Origin: CAYWRZ01 sp964460845
Lineage (GTDB): Bacteria > Bacteroidota > Bacteroidia > Flavobacteriales_D > UBA2798
Assembly: GCA_964460845.1 (NCBI GenBank)
Contig: CAYWRZ010000008.1
Coordinates: forward strand, 62,001-126,000
DNA: 64,000 bases
Direction: 5' to 3'
Shown here: positions 18,938-28,259 of the stretch, piece after piece
Layout of the letters: each line of letters begins with the position of its first letter
Position numbering within the stretch: the first letter of the stretch is position 1
Made by a program: the position numbers and the translations under genes
The notes under the pieces: model-generated
Database searches by the model: none
What the model was told of the DNA's origin: nothing
The model's input: the letters and a program-made list of their open reading frames with translations, nothing else

Positions 18938-19642
18938 TCAGTCCGCTTCGGGGTATTGTATCCGGAATCCCACCCCGTGCACATTCACAATAGACACCTC
19001 CGGATCCTCGCTCAGGTATTTGCGGAGCTTGGTAATAAACACATCGAGACTTCGTCCGTTAAAATAGCTGTCGTCGCCCCACACAAGGTTGAGCAGCAGC
19101 TCGCGGGGCAGCACTTCGCCCCTGCGGCTACAGAGCAGCTTTAAAATTTCGGCTTCTTTTTTGGTCAGCTTGCGTGCCTGCGTACCCCGCGAAAGCTTAT
19201 AATTGGGATAATCGAAATAATAATTCCCCAGGGTAAAACACGCTTTATTTTCCTGTATAACTCCGGGTTTGCTGCGTTTAAGCACCGCTTCTATCCGCAG
19301 CAGCAGCTCTTCCATGCTAAAGGGTTTGGTGATGTAATCGTCGCCACCGGATTTAAAGCCTCGGATCTTATCTTCGGTCATTGATTTGGCCGTCAGGAAA
19401 ATAATCGGGACGGTTTTATCGGCCACGCGTATGTCTTCGGCCAGGCTAAATCCGTCTTTTTGCGGCAGCATCACATCGAGCAAACAAAGGTCGTAACGGC
19501 TTTCGTTAAACTGTTTCAACCCCTGCTTACCATCGGTAGCCAGGTGCACTTTATAGCCGTTTGTACGCAGATTATCCTGTATGGCAAAACCGAGATTCCG
19601 ATCGTCTTCGACCAGCAGCAAAGTACCTTTGTGTTCACTCAT
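18938..19642 (-). CDS. OmpR-family response regulator (RprY-like)
   Basis: DNA-binding response regulator of 234 aa. The receiver domain (1-125) has the acidic pair VEDD, phospho-acceptor Asp in CLLDVMLPQKDGF, and FLTAK and KPFSMEELLLRI with the conserved Lys. The winged-helix effector (about 135-230) has LTKKEAEILKLL and the recognition part NGRSLDVFITKLRKYL. It resembles the Bacteroides RprY group. Its ATG lies 3 bases after the stop of the upstream kinase gene, so the two are cotranscribed and form a cognate pair. It converges on lptB with a 12-base gap. Confidence 0.94.
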   Translation of the reverse strand: MSEHKGTLLLVEDDRNLGFAIQDNLRTNGYKVHLATDGKQGLKQFNESRYDLCLLDVMLPQKDGFSLAEDIRVADKTVPIIFLTAKSMTEDKIRGFKSGGDDYITKPFSMEELLLRIEAVLKRSKPGVIQENKACFTLGNYYFDYPNYKLSRGTQARKLTKKEAEILKLLCSRRGEVLPRELLLNLVWGDDSYFNGRSLDVFITKLRKYLSEDPEVSIVNVHGVGFRIQYPEAD

Positions 19643-19645
19643 ACC

Positions 19646-20977
19646 CTAAGTGTTGACTTTAAATGGAAAATACACTGTAAAACGGCTGCCGAGCCCCGGA
19701 CGACTTTGCACATTCACCGTTCCACCATGCTGTTCGGTAATAATCCTGACGTAGTACAAGCCCAATCCGAATCCTTTTACATTGTGCAGATTTCCGGTAG
19801 GCACGCGGTAAAATTTTTCAAATACCTGTCGCAGATCTTCAGGTTTTATTCCTATTCCTTTATCTTTTACACTGACGCTTACGCCCTGTTTTTCGTTGCG
19901 TACCGTCACCTCTATTTGCGGAATTTGGTCTGAATATTTCCGCGCATTCTCGAGCAGGTTAAAAAGAATATTGCTCAGGTGCAGCCGATCGGCTTCAATA
20001 ACAGGCTGTGTGGCTTCGAGGTACAAGCTAAGTGTACCCCCCTTTTCCTCAATAAGGGGCCGGGCTTGTTGCACACATTCTTCTACCAGCTTATGTACAT
20101 TAATTTCAGAAAGCTTAAGTGAAATATTTTCATGATCGAGCGTAGCCAATTGCAGCACACGTTCTACTAAGTTTTCGAGCCTTTTATTTTCGTCGTAAAT
20201 GATGTGCGCGTAGCGATTCAGACGTTCGGGCTCTTTTTCAATACCCGGTTTGAGCAGTACCTCGCTCGACAGAGAAATGGTCGATATAGGTGTTTTCAGC
20301 TCGTGCGTCATATTATTAATAAAATCATTTTTGATGTCAGACAATCTTTTTTGCCGTAAAATGACAGACACCGCGTATCCGAAAAATCCGAGTACGATCA
20401 ATACGATTAACGTGAAATAGAACCAGGTATTGTAATCGTTACGTGTATGGGGTAAGGCAAAATCGGCCCGGTTGGGGAAATATACACTGAAATAATGCCC
20501 GTCTTTGTTCCAACGAAAAGGCGCAGATTTGTTCAGATCATTGTGCAACTTGCTGTCGAACGACACGAACTTGCCGTACACCAGCGAATCGGTAAAACAA
20601 TCATAAATAGCGTACTCAAAATCTTCGCGGATATTACTGCGTTGAAATTCGCGACGCAACAGGCTTTCGAGCAGATAAGGATGCAGCGTATCGTTGATGC
20701 GCACCCTGAAAAAATTGGATTGCACCTGTTCTACGGCGTTGTAGATTTCGGAAGGGTCGTTGTAAATATCCTGTATTTCGGCTACTATGTTGGTCAGCAC
20801 AATAGTTACCCGGTCGCTGAACTGCTTTTCGGACTGCGTAAATTGCTGCTGCTGTAGCTGCCTTTCATTTTCCTGAATGCGGAACGATTTATTGATCCAA
20901 TACACCTGTATGACCACAATACCGACAAGCGATAAAGTAGCCAGCAAAAACAGGGATTGAAAGGTGCGCGGTTTCAT
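19646..20977 (-). CDS. membrane sensor histidine kinase (RprX-like)
   Basis: Membrane kinase partner of the downstream OmpR-type regulator. The first membrane helix (about residues 7-27) is followed by a ~190-residue periplasmic sensor region rich in helix, and a second helix (TLIVLIVLGFFGYAVSVIL). Then come the HisKA domain with phospho-His in FINNMTHELKTPIS and the ATPase domain with NLLENARKYS, DKGIGI and GFGLGLYYV. ATG 20977 (MKPRTF) is used; an in-frame upstream start at 21007 only adds ten residues that do not fit the signal-anchor. The signal sensed cannot be read from sequence. Confidence 0.94.
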   Translation of the reverse strand: MKPRTFQSLFLLATLSLVGIVVIQVYWINKSFRIQENERQLQQQQFTQSEKQFSDRVTIVLTNIVAEIQDIYNDPSEIYNAVEQVQSNFFRVRINDTLHPYLLESLLRREFQRSNIREDFEYAIYDCFTDSLVYGKFVSFDSKLHNDLNKSAPFRWNKDGHYFSVYFPNRADFALPHTRNDYNTWFYFTLIVLIVLGFFGYAVSVILRQKRLSDIKNDFINNMTHELKTPISTISLSSEVLLKPGIEKEPERLNRYAHIIYDENKRLENLVERVLQLATLDHENISLKLSEINVHKLVEECVQQARPLIEEKGGTLSLYLEATQPVIEADRLHLSNILFNLLENARKYSDQIPQIEVTVRNEKQGVSVSVKDKGIGIKPEDLRQVFEKFYRVPTGNLHNVKGFGLGLYYVRIITEQHGGTVNVQSRPGLGSRFTVYFPFKVNT

Positions 20978-21054
20978 ACACTCAGGTTGCCCCTTAAAAA
21001 TACACAAAGCCGTTGATTAAGCCATGCTCAGACCACCAAAAGCGTGCCCGGTTT

Positions 21055-22977
21055 TTAGTCCAGCGTCTGCTGAATATTTTCCCACTCGGCGTACAACTGG
21101 TCGATCTGCTGTTTGACATCCTGGTATTCGCGGGTAAGCAGTTCGGTGCGGGCGGCATCCGAATAATCGTTCTCGGCCATTCTCTGTTCTGTTCCGGCTA
21201 TTTTTTCTTCCAGCTCCGCAATTTCTTTTTCGATCCGTTCTACCCGGCTGCGCAGGCGTTTTTTCTCTTTTTCGGGCTGCCGCTGCGTTTCGGAAGAAGG
21301 GATTTCTGCAGGAGAGACATTCGCTGCAGGCGCATCCAGTTGTTTTGCACGTTCGAACTCGGCAATAGAAGCTTTCTTTTTGACCTGCAGAAACTCATCG
21401 ACACTCATGTAGTGAATGCTCACCGAACCGTCTTTCAGCTCGAATACGCGATCCGTAAGTCCCGAAAGGAAATCACGGTCGTGCGACACGACCAGCAGCG
21501 TGCCGTCGTAGTTTTTCAGCGCGGTTTTCAGCACTTCTTTCGAGGGCAGATCGAGGTGGTTAGTCGGTTCATCAAGGATAATAAAATTAGCCGGAGAAAG
21601 CAGGAGCTTACACAGGGCCAGCCTTGTTTTTTCTCCACCCGAAAGCACGCTTACTTTTTTATCGATGTCGTCGCCTCCGAAAAGGAAGGCGCCCAGCAGC
21701 GCTCTTACGCTTTTCCGGATTTCGCCCTGAGCCTCGTCGTCAATAGTTTCGAACACGGTTCTATTACGGTCGAGCTTTTCGGCTTCGTCTTGCGCAAAAT
21801 ACGCAATGCTAACCTGATGCCCGGCCTGAATGCTGCCTTCAAAGTTTTCGCGCCCCGTGATAAGGCGTGTAAGTGTCGATTTACCGGCGCCGTTTTTTCC
21901 GACCAGCGCAATTTTTTCGCCGCGACCTATCAGCAAATCCAATCCACGAAGCACCGGTTTAGGGCCGTAGCTCTTGCGTACATCGGCCGCTTCCAGCACC
22001 ACTTTTCCTGAATGCGGAGCCGGCGGAAAACGAATATGGATACGCGCCGATTCAAAATCGTCTATTTCTACCCTTTCGAGCTTATCGAGCTTTTTGATGA
22101 GCGACTGCGCAAAAGAAGCTTTACTGGCTTTTGCCCTGTATTTATCAATAAGCTGCTCTGTTTTTTCGATAAACTTCTGCTGGTTTTTCTGCGCCGATTT
22201 CTGGATTTCAATTTCCTGACGACGCAGCTCCACGTATTTCGAATAAGATGCTTTGTAATCGTAAATTTTCCCGTTGGCAATTTCGAGCGTACGGCGGGTT
22301 ACGCTATCGAGGAAACGTTTGTCGTGCGAAATAAGCAGAATAGCTCCCCGGTGCTGGATCAGAAATTCTTCCAGCCATTGAATAGATTCGATGTCGAGGT
22401 GGTTGGTCGGTTCGTCAAGCAAAAGCAGGTCGGGACTGCGCAGCAGCAGCTTGGCCAGTTCGACACGCATTTTCCAGCCGCCGCTAAACTCGTGCATATT
22501 ACGTTGAAAATCGCGGCGTTCGAAACCTAATCCGTAAAGAATTTTTTCTGCGTTTTCTTCGGCCGAGCCTGCGTCGAGCAGGTTAAGACGTTCGTTGAGC
22601 AGACTCAGTTCATTAAGCAGCTCTCCGTAGGCTTCCGACTCGTAATCGGTACGGGTTACCAGTTCATTGTTGAGAAAATCAAGGCGACTGTTCAGTTCGT
22701 TGACCTCTTTAAGTGCCGACTTGGTTTCGGCGAGCACAGTGCTGTCTTCGTTGTGCTTCATTTCCTGAGGCAGGTAACCGATAGTCAGATCGCGTGGCAA
22801 GGCCACCGCCCCCGAATCGGGCCGTTGCAGCCCGGCTAAAATTTTAAGCAAGGTGGATTTACCGGCTCCGTTACGCCCCACCAGCCCTATTCGATCTTCT
22901 TTCTGAATCAGAAAGGAGATATTGTCGTAAAGCACCCGGTCGCCGAAGTGCACGGAAATACCGTTAAACGAAATCAT
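21055..22977 (-). CDS. ABC-F family ATPase (Uup/YheS-like)
   Basis: A soluble ABC-F protein with two fused ATP-binding domains and no membrane segment. First Walker A GRNGAGKST (about residue 35) with signature FSGGWKMRVELAKLL; second Walker A GKNGAGKST with LSGGEKTRLALCKLL; both have LLLDEPTNHLD-type Walker B. A charged linker (about 240-300) is the P-site tRNA interaction motif, and a C-terminal coiled coil (about 545-640, KKRLRSRVERIEKEIAELEEKIAGTEQ) is typical of Uup/YheS-like members. It probably acts on ribosomes (relief of stalling or DNA-structure tolerance); antibiotic protection is possible but not shown. An intrinsic terminator sits only about 20 bases before its start. Confidence 0.92.
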   Translation of the reverse strand: MISFNGISVHFGDRVLYDNISFLIQKEDRIGLVGRNGAGKSTLLKILAGLQRPDSGAVALPRDLTIGYLPQEMKHNEDSTVLAETKSALKEVNELNSRLDFLNNELVTRTDYESEAYGELLNELSLLNERLNLLDAGSAEENAEKILYGLGFERRDFQRNMHEFSGGWKMRVELAKLLLRSPDLLLLDEPTNHLDIESIQWLEEFLIQHRGAILLISHDKRFLDSVTRRTLEIANGKIYDYKASYSKYVELRRQEIEIQKSAQKNQQKFIEKTEQLIDKYRAKASKASFAQSLIKKLDKLERVEIDDFESARIHIRFPPAPHSGKVVLEAADVRKSYGPKPVLRGLDLLIGRGEKIALVGKNGAGKSTLTRLITGRENFEGSIQAGHQVSIAYFAQDEAEKLDRNRTVFETIDDEAQGEIRKSVRALLGAFLFGGDDIDKKVSVLSGGEKTRLALCKLLLSPANFIILDEPTNHLDLPSKEVLKTALKNYDGTLLVVSHDRDFLSGLTDRVFELKDGSVSIHYMSVDEFLQVKKKASIAEFERAKQLDAPAANVSPAEIPSSETQRQPEKEKKRLRSRVERIEKEIAELEEKIAGTEQRMAENDYSDAARTELLTREYQDVKQQIDQLYAEWENIQQTLD

Positions 22978-22999
22978 GCCGCGAAAATAGTGACAAAAA

Positions 23000-23026
23000 A
23001 ACCCTGTAGCATTACACTACAGGGTT
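23000..23026 (-). terminator. intrinsic terminator between gldN and the ABC-F gene
   Basis: A perfect 10-bp stem AACCCTGTAG / CTACAGGGTT with a 7-base loop. Read on the minus strand it is followed directly by seven T (22995-23001), a textbook terminator for the gld operon 26 bases past the gldN stop. It ends only about 20 bases before the ABC-F ATG, so it may also act as an attenuator in that gene's leader. On the plus strand it is followed by CTTTTTT. Confidence 0.85.
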
Positions 23027-23051
23027 CTTTTTTAGAAAAGTATCGGTTTTT

Positions 23052-24008
23052 TTAGAGATCCCACACGTCGTGTTCGATCTTCTGCATTTCATTTTTGATA
23101 CGATCGGATTCAAGCAATGCGTCCACACCTGAAGTGTAATCTACAATACGACGGTCGTAGATGTTCGACTCTTTTTTGATGTAGCTGGTAAACATCCGTT
23201 TCCAGAAAAGGTCATCGAACGACATACGTTGCGCATCGTTGAGTCGGTTGTACACAAAGTAGTTCTGAATCACGTAACGCAGCTCGGGGAAGTGCAGCCA
23301 AAGCAGACGGCGCGTACCGGTAATTTGTCCGGTTGCTTCGTCCCTGTTATACACTATCGGGGCAATACCCATGATCCTTACATCCATTACCGAACGTTGG
23401 TTTTCGAAAAACCATACTTCTTTGAGTTCCCAGGCAACGATGTCTTTCGACTCGATTCTGACAGTATCGCGGGGCGGATATACGAGAATGGGATAGCCAT
23501 TGCCGTCGTACCCGCTGATAGAGTCCATCGTGCCGCCAAAACCGTTGTCCACCTGAATAGGATCTGTAGGTTCGGGACCGAGAATGTTGATCAGGTTATT
23601 TACTTTTTCGAGGTATTCAGGATCTGTCGTTTCGATAGGATACATGAACATATCTCCGCCGAATTCGCTCAGCGTAGCTTCGTTAAAATCCTTGTAAGGT
23701 GTCAGCTTACCTACGTCTTTGGTAAGGTGAAAACGGATAATATCCCAAAGTGACCAGCGATCGCTCAGCGGCTCAAGCGGGTAATAGAGGGGAAAGTTGA
23801 GCTTCTCGCGATTGTCGATAATCCGCCAGATGCGTTTTTCCCACATTACATCCGCTTCACGCAGTGAGGCGTACTGTATTACTTTTTTAGTAGGGATATG
23901 CTCCTTCACATAAGGCGAATCCTTCACGTAGGAACCCTCCGTTACGTTCTGGGCCTGGAGATTGAATGCCAATCCCACCAAAAACAAGCCACCGACAACC
24001 TTTTTCAT
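23052..24008 (-). CDS. gldN: type IX secretion / gliding protein GldN (PorN)
   Basis: Periplasmic component of the type IX secretion system that forms the ring with lipoprotein GldK under the outer membrane. The signal peptide is MKKVVGGLFLVGLAFNLQAQ. The mature protein has the family motifs READVMWEKRIWRIIDNREK and NFPLYYP near the N-terminus and RSVMDVRIMGIAP and LLWLHFPELRYV in the middle. ATG 24008 is preferred over TTG 24014. Last gene of the porP-gldK-L-M-N run, 31 bases after gldM, and followed by a strong terminator. Confidence 0.95.
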   Translation of the reverse strand: MKKVVGGLFLVGLAFNLQAQNVTEGSYVKDSPYVKEHIPTKKVIQYASLREADVMWEKRIWRIIDNREKLNFPLYYPLEPLSDRWSLWDIIRFHLTKDVGKLTPYKDFNEATLSEFGGDMFMYPIETTDPEYLEKVNNLINILGPEPTDPIQVDNGFGGTMDSISGYDGNGYPILVYPPRDTVRIESKDIVAWELKEVWFFENQRSVMDVRIMGIAPIVYNRDEATGQITGTRRLLWLHFPELRYVIQNYFVYNRLNDAQRMSFDDLFWKRMFTSYIKKESNIYDRRIVDYTSGVDALLESDRIKNEMQKIEHDVWDL

Positions 24009-24039
24009 ATCCAAACGATTTAATTTAATCCTGTATGGG

Positions 24040-25782
24040 TTACCTCACTGTAAACGACAGGGGGCTTACCCTTACTTCACCCACAGGCCCCATTGCGCGG
24101 ATACCCTGAATAGAGAAGTTCATACCTGGTCTTACAGCATTAAGTACCTGTTGCATTTTAGGTGTAATCTTACCCTGAGGTGCCGATTCCCTCACCACGT
24201 TACCGCCTACGGTGACCACCAGTTCGAAGCTGGTCACGGTAAATCTCACTTTAGAAGGGTCGAGCGGCATGGAAGGATCGTAGCCTGCTTTTACACCGGC
24301 ATTGATGTTGGCCGCAATCTGCGCTTTGGTAATTGAGCTTTCCGAGTTGGGAATGCTACCAAAGAAAGAGGTCGGCCTGGGAAGCGTTTTCACAAAGAAC
24401 TCAGGACCGGGCAGCGGACGTCCGCCTTCTCCTTTGATGGAGATGCTCGATTTGATTTTTTGTCCTACCGAATTTGCGGGTGCTTTTACCGAGAATTTAC
24501 CGTTGCCTTTAGCTCCTACCGTTACACCGGGCATAGAAAGTGACACACGATCTTGCGGATAACCGGAAGCGGAGGCCGAGAAGGTATGCTCGTATCCGGC
24601 GTAGATAACGGTAAGGTCTTCGTTAGACACTACTCCCATCGGCTGCCCGACTTCGTAGCGGTAAGATTTCCAGGGTTTCCACACATCTACACCGTCTTCC
24701 TGCACCTTCAGTTCTCCTTTTACGTAATAGACACCAGGTTTGCTGGTAGGAAGCGTAATTTTATTGTCGGTCGGATTCTTTTCATAAGTACCTGTTTCAG
24801 CACTATCAGACACGACTACAAAACGGGTTTCGTACTGTCCTTTAGAGTCGTAAGCAGCCACCATTATTTTAAGCTCAAGCGAATCACCTGCATTCAGGTA
24901 ATTAGCCGGTGCCACCGGAATAGGTTCGATTACGTCGAAATTAAACTTGGGCGAACCGCTCTTGGAATGGATAAAGCTGATAGCGTCACCTTCCGCTTTG
25001 CGCACCTCGTTACGGAACGAAGCGAAAATTGCCGCAGCAGCCACTACCGGCGCGTGATCAAAAAGTACGAGCTGATAAGGTACATTTTTCTTATCGTCGG
25101 TGTTTTTGGTTTCAGGCAGCGTAATGGAACGGAAAAGCTGAGCAATGCGGCTGGTATCTTTGGGGTTAGCCTGTGCCAGCGAGTTTGCCAAATCCGAAGG
25201 ATTGAGAGGTCCGTTTGCATTCAGGGGGAAAGTCCAGTTGTCGTAAGTAGCCATATACCAGCAGAGCGAATCCCTGAATACATGCAACTTCGATAAGATG
25301 GTTTTTCCTCTTTCGTTAGGGTTCGCCTGATCCTTTACGAAAAGCTGAGTAGCCACGTCATAGTTATCTTTCGCGTTAATCCCGGCCAAATCCTTAATCA
25401 CCAGCTTATCCGGGTTATTCGGATCGGGTTCCATCCAGTCCACTCCTTCTACCTCTTTAATCATGTCGTTCTCTTCTGTCACATAAAAATTGTACAGTCT
25501 GAGCGCCATTCCTTTTATCTGAATAGAAGTGTTTCTCCAAATATCTGCTTTTCCTCCGTTCTTGCCGGTTTTGGTTACCTCCATATCAGCCATATTTTTA
25601 ATGTCTGTATAGATCACCTCATTATTCCGTTCAAGCGCACGAGTACTGTCTTCAATTTTATCGTTCAGCGTTACAAATGCAAGCACGATTTCTTTCGAGA
25701 CGTTAAGGGCGAGAAGTGCGGTAAGTACAAGGTACATCATACCGATCATCTTCTGCCTGGGGGTTTCTTTACCACCTGCCAT
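24040..25782 (-). CDS. gldM: type IX secretion motor protein GldM (PorM)
   Basis: Inner-membrane protein that forms the proton-driven type IX motor with GldL and spans the periplasm to reach GldK/N. The short cytoplasmic N-terminus and single transmembrane helix (QKMIGMMYLVLTALLALNVSKEIVLAF) are followed by a helical domain and several beta domains, ending in an Ig-like C-terminal region (SVRFTVTSFELVV-type strands). Length 580 aa is somewhat longer than the Flavobacterium protein but normal for the family. It begins 61 bases after gldL, in the standard order. Confidence 0.96.
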   Translation of the reverse strand: MAGGKETPRQKMIGMMYLVLTALLALNVSKEIVLAFVTLNDKIEDSTRALERNNEVIYTDIKNMADMEVTKTGKNGGKADIWRNTSIQIKGMALRLYNFYVTEENDMIKEVEGVDWMEPDPNNPDKLVIKDLAGINAKDNYDVATQLFVKDQANPNERGKTILSKLHVFRDSLCWYMATYDNWTFPLNANGPLNPSDLANSLAQANPKDTSRIAQLFRSITLPETKNTDDKKNVPYQLVLFDHAPVVAAAAIFASFRNEVRKAEGDAISFIHSKSGSPKFNFDVIEPIPVAPANYLNAGDSLELKIMVAAYDSKGQYETRFVVVSDSAETGTYEKNPTDNKITLPTSKPGVYYVKGELKVQEDGVDVWKPWKSYRYEVGQPMGVVSNEDLTVIYAGYEHTFSASASGYPQDRVSLSMPGVTVGAKGNGKFSVKAPANSVGQKIKSSISIKGEGGRPLPGPEFFVKTLPRPTSFFGSIPNSESSITKAQIAANINAGVKAGYDPSMPLDPSKVRFTVTSFELVVTVGGNVVRESAPQGKITPKMQQVLNAVRPGMNFSIQGIRAMGPVGEVRVSPLSFTVR

Positions 25783-25843
25783 AGTGAAATTACTTTTTCT
25801 GGTTAGTAATTAAATTCACAGAACTTTATACTGGCAAAAGGAA

Positions 25844-26656
25844 TTAACCTCTTGCAGCATTAATGTTCATGGCAGCCAGCATATTACCATAGATGGTATT
25901 CAGTGCAGACAGGTTGCGTGCCAAATCGCCCATGTTCTCTTTGTACTTGCGGGTATCTTCCATCGAGTCGTGCAGGTTCTGCATAAGTTCGTTGATACCG
26001 CTATACAATTTGGAAGTGGCCTCCAAATGAGTAGAAGAACCTTTGAGCTGCATTTCATAAATGTTATTCAGCGACGCAAGGTTAGTAGAAAGTTTCTGCA
26101 TTTGCTCACCGAAAGAACGACCTTCTTCCTGAGTAGAAGTAAGTCCCATCAGTGACTCTGATGCTTTCACATAAGATTCAGAGAGTTTCTCCACTTTTTG
26201 AGAAGCACCTTTAAGGCTATCGATATACTCGTTGGTAGCTACCGAAGCGTTAGATACATCACCGATTTTAGTAGTGGCATCGGTCAGTGAACGCAGACCG
26301 GTACCCAAACTCTTGATCAGCTCAGGCTCAATTTTAGCCTCTTCCAGCATTTTGTCAAGCTCTTCGGTAACAGAACCACCTTTGTGGCTCACACGAGCTC
26401 TTCCGGCAATGTCATGATCACCTTCGTCGCCGAGCGCCAGCTCAGGGTACACGAGCGACCAATCAAATTCACGGTGTAAAGGTTCGAATGCAGAGAAAAT
26501 AAAGATAATGGCTTCTGTAGAAAGACCTACGGTCAACATCACTCCCGCACCTGGCCAGTGCATGATTTTAAACAGCGCACCGATAATTACGATCGCCGCA
26601 CCAAATCCATACAGTTTGGCCATGAATTTTTTCCACGCTTTGCTTCCTGGTTTCAT
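25844..26656 (-). CDS. gldL: type IX secretion motor protein GldL (PorL)
   Basis: Stator partner of GldM. Two transmembrane helices near the N-terminus (YGFGAAIVIIGALFKI and GVMLTVGLSTEAIIFIFSAF, residues about 13-55) contain the conserved Glu thought to carry protons in the second helix. A long cytoplasmic helical, coiled-coil region (about 100-265) follows. The first segment contains KIMHWPGAG, the GldL signature. 57 bases after gldK. Confidence 0.96.
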   Translation of the reverse strand: MKPGSKAWKKFMAKLYGFGAAIVIIGALFKIMHWPGAGVMLTVGLSTEAIIFIFSAFEPLHREFDWSLVYPELALGDEGDHDIAGRARVSHKGGSVTEELDKMLEEAKIEPELIKSLGTGLRSLTDATTKIGDVSNASVATNEYIDSLKGASQKVEKLSESYVKASESLMGLTSTQEEGRSFGEQMQKLSTNLASLNNIYEMQLKGSSTHLEATSKLYSGINELMQNLHDSMEDTRKYKENMGDLARNLSALNTIYGNMLAAMNINAARG

Positions 26657-26713
26657 AGTTGTTCTTGCTTTTATTTGGGGTTTTACTTGGTTTGATTGCC
26701 TATCCGAGAATCA

Positions 26714-28159
26714 TTATCTCGCTTCTTCCGCCTGGTCGGGACCTCCACGACCAAGGTAAGACATAACGCAACGGAACGAGATGTAGGACTTAGCCGAGTC
26801 CTGATATTCAAAAGTACGGGTTCCGGTTTGCAAATAATACGCGATATCTTTCCATGAGCCACCGCGGATAACCTTGCGTTTTTGCGCGGGCGCATCATTG
26901 TCGAGCGCATTGTAGCGGTACTCAGGACTCAGGTCATGGGTAAATTCATACGCCGACTCGTCATAAGCGGTTTCAGTCCATTCGGCTGCATTACCCGCCA
27001 TACAGTACAGGCCGTAATCATTAGGGTGATAAGAAGTTACTTTCACCGTATAGAAGCCACCGTCTTCCATGTAACGGCCACGCATAGGCTTGAAGTTACC
27101 AAGGAAACAGCCGTGCGCGTTACGAATGTAAGGACCGCCCCAGGGATAGGGGTTCAAGTCAAGACCGCCGCGGGCGGCATATTCCCATTCCGCTTCTGTC
27201 GGCAAACGAAAATCCTGTACAAAGAACTCTCCGTTGGCTTCCAGCCAGGAATTCAGTAATTGTGTTCTCCATACGCTGAAAGCTTTAGCCTGCGTCCAGG
27301 TCACACCTACTACGGGATAGTCGTCGTAAGCGGGATGCCAAAAGTACATGTTCGTCATCGGATCGTTGAACGAATAGGTAAAGTCGCGTATCCAGCAAAG
27401 TGTATCGGGATATACGTTGATAGTTTCTTTGATAATGAAACGTGAACGATCGCTATGCCCACGAATAGCGTTATCTTGTCCCAAGCGGTTACGATGTCCG
27501 AGGTTCAGATCCTGACCAATCGGGTCATTGGTCACCGGGTCATTGGGATTACTGAGTGTACGGTGCAGGGGATCTTCAGGATTATCTTTGATATGAAGGT
27601 TACCGCGCTTAGCAGCCGCCACCATATCGATCCAGTAGTATTCGAAAATAAGCTTGCGGGTATCAAATACTTTTCTGCGGTAATAACGCTCGTGATCCGG
27701 CATATACATATCCGAAAGGATAGGCATATAATTGGGATCATAATAGCGCAGCTTGGTCATCCAGTTCAGATCCCACTCGCTTTCGTCCAGTTCGTTCCCT
27801 TCGTCATCATAACGGGGCACGAGGAACTCGTCCGCGTAATCTTCACTCAGCTTACGCCGTGCAAGAGAGTCGCGTACGTAGTACACAAACTGCCGGTATT
27901 CGTTATTGGAGATCTCGGTCTGATCCATATAGAATGCAGGTACCGAAACGGTTTTGGCTCTGCTGGTATGAGCCCAGGGGACATCCTGATCGCCAGGGCC
28001 CATGTTGTATGAACCTGCGGGAATATAAAGCATCCCGTAGGGTGTATTTTGGTACCACGTAGGTCTGCCTTGCACACCTACAAGCTCACCCCTGCCACCT
28101 TGGTTGCAGGAATATAGCGTTAGCACCGCTGCTACGTAAAACAGCAACAACTTTTTCAT
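26714..28159 (-). CDS. gldK: type IX secretion lipoprotein GldK (PorK)
   Basis: Outer-membrane lipoprotein that builds the periplasmic ring of the type IX system with GldN. Lipobox LYSC with lipidated Cys18. The bulk is a formylglycine-generating-enzyme/sulfatase-modifying fold: GMLYIPAGSYNMGPGDQD near the N-terminus, VTWTQAKAFSVWRTQLL, FRLPTEAEWEYAARGG, GLYCMAGNAAEWTETAYDE, and VIRGGSWKD and ISFRCVMSY at the end. In GldK this fold is structural, not catalytic. A purine-rich AGGAGGTAG lies just before the ATG, an unusually strong Shine-Dalgarno for this phylum. Confidence 0.97.
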   Translation of the reverse strand: MKKLLLFYVAAVLTLYSCNQGGRGELVGVQGRPTWYQNTPYGMLYIPAGSYNMGPGDQDVPWAHTSRAKTVSVPAFYMDQTEISNNEYRQFVYYVRDSLARRKLSEDYADEFLVPRYDDEGNELDESEWDLNWMTKLRYYDPNYMPILSDMYMPDHERYYRRKVFDTRKLIFEYYWIDMVAAAKRGNLHIKDNPEDPLHRTLSNPNDPVTNDPIGQDLNLGHRNRLGQDNAIRGHSDRSRFIIKETINVYPDTLCWIRDFTYSFNDPMTNMYFWHPAYDDYPVVGVTWTQAKAFSVWRTQLLNSWLEANGEFFVQDFRLPTEAEWEYAARGGLDLNPYPWGGPYIRNAHGCFLGNFKPMRGRYMEDGGFYTVKVTSYHPNDYGLYCMAGNAAEWTETAYDESAYEFTHDLSPEYRYNALDNDAPAQKRKVIRGGSWKDIAYYLQTGTRTFEYQDSAKSYISFRCVMSYLGRGGPDQAEEAR

Positions 28160-28259
28160 GCTACCTCCTTAATTGTTCTACCTCCACATTTATTCGCCTC
28201 CTGAAGCAAATAAGCATGGACTGACTTTAACGCTTCCAATGGAAGATTAGTTTCAGTTT

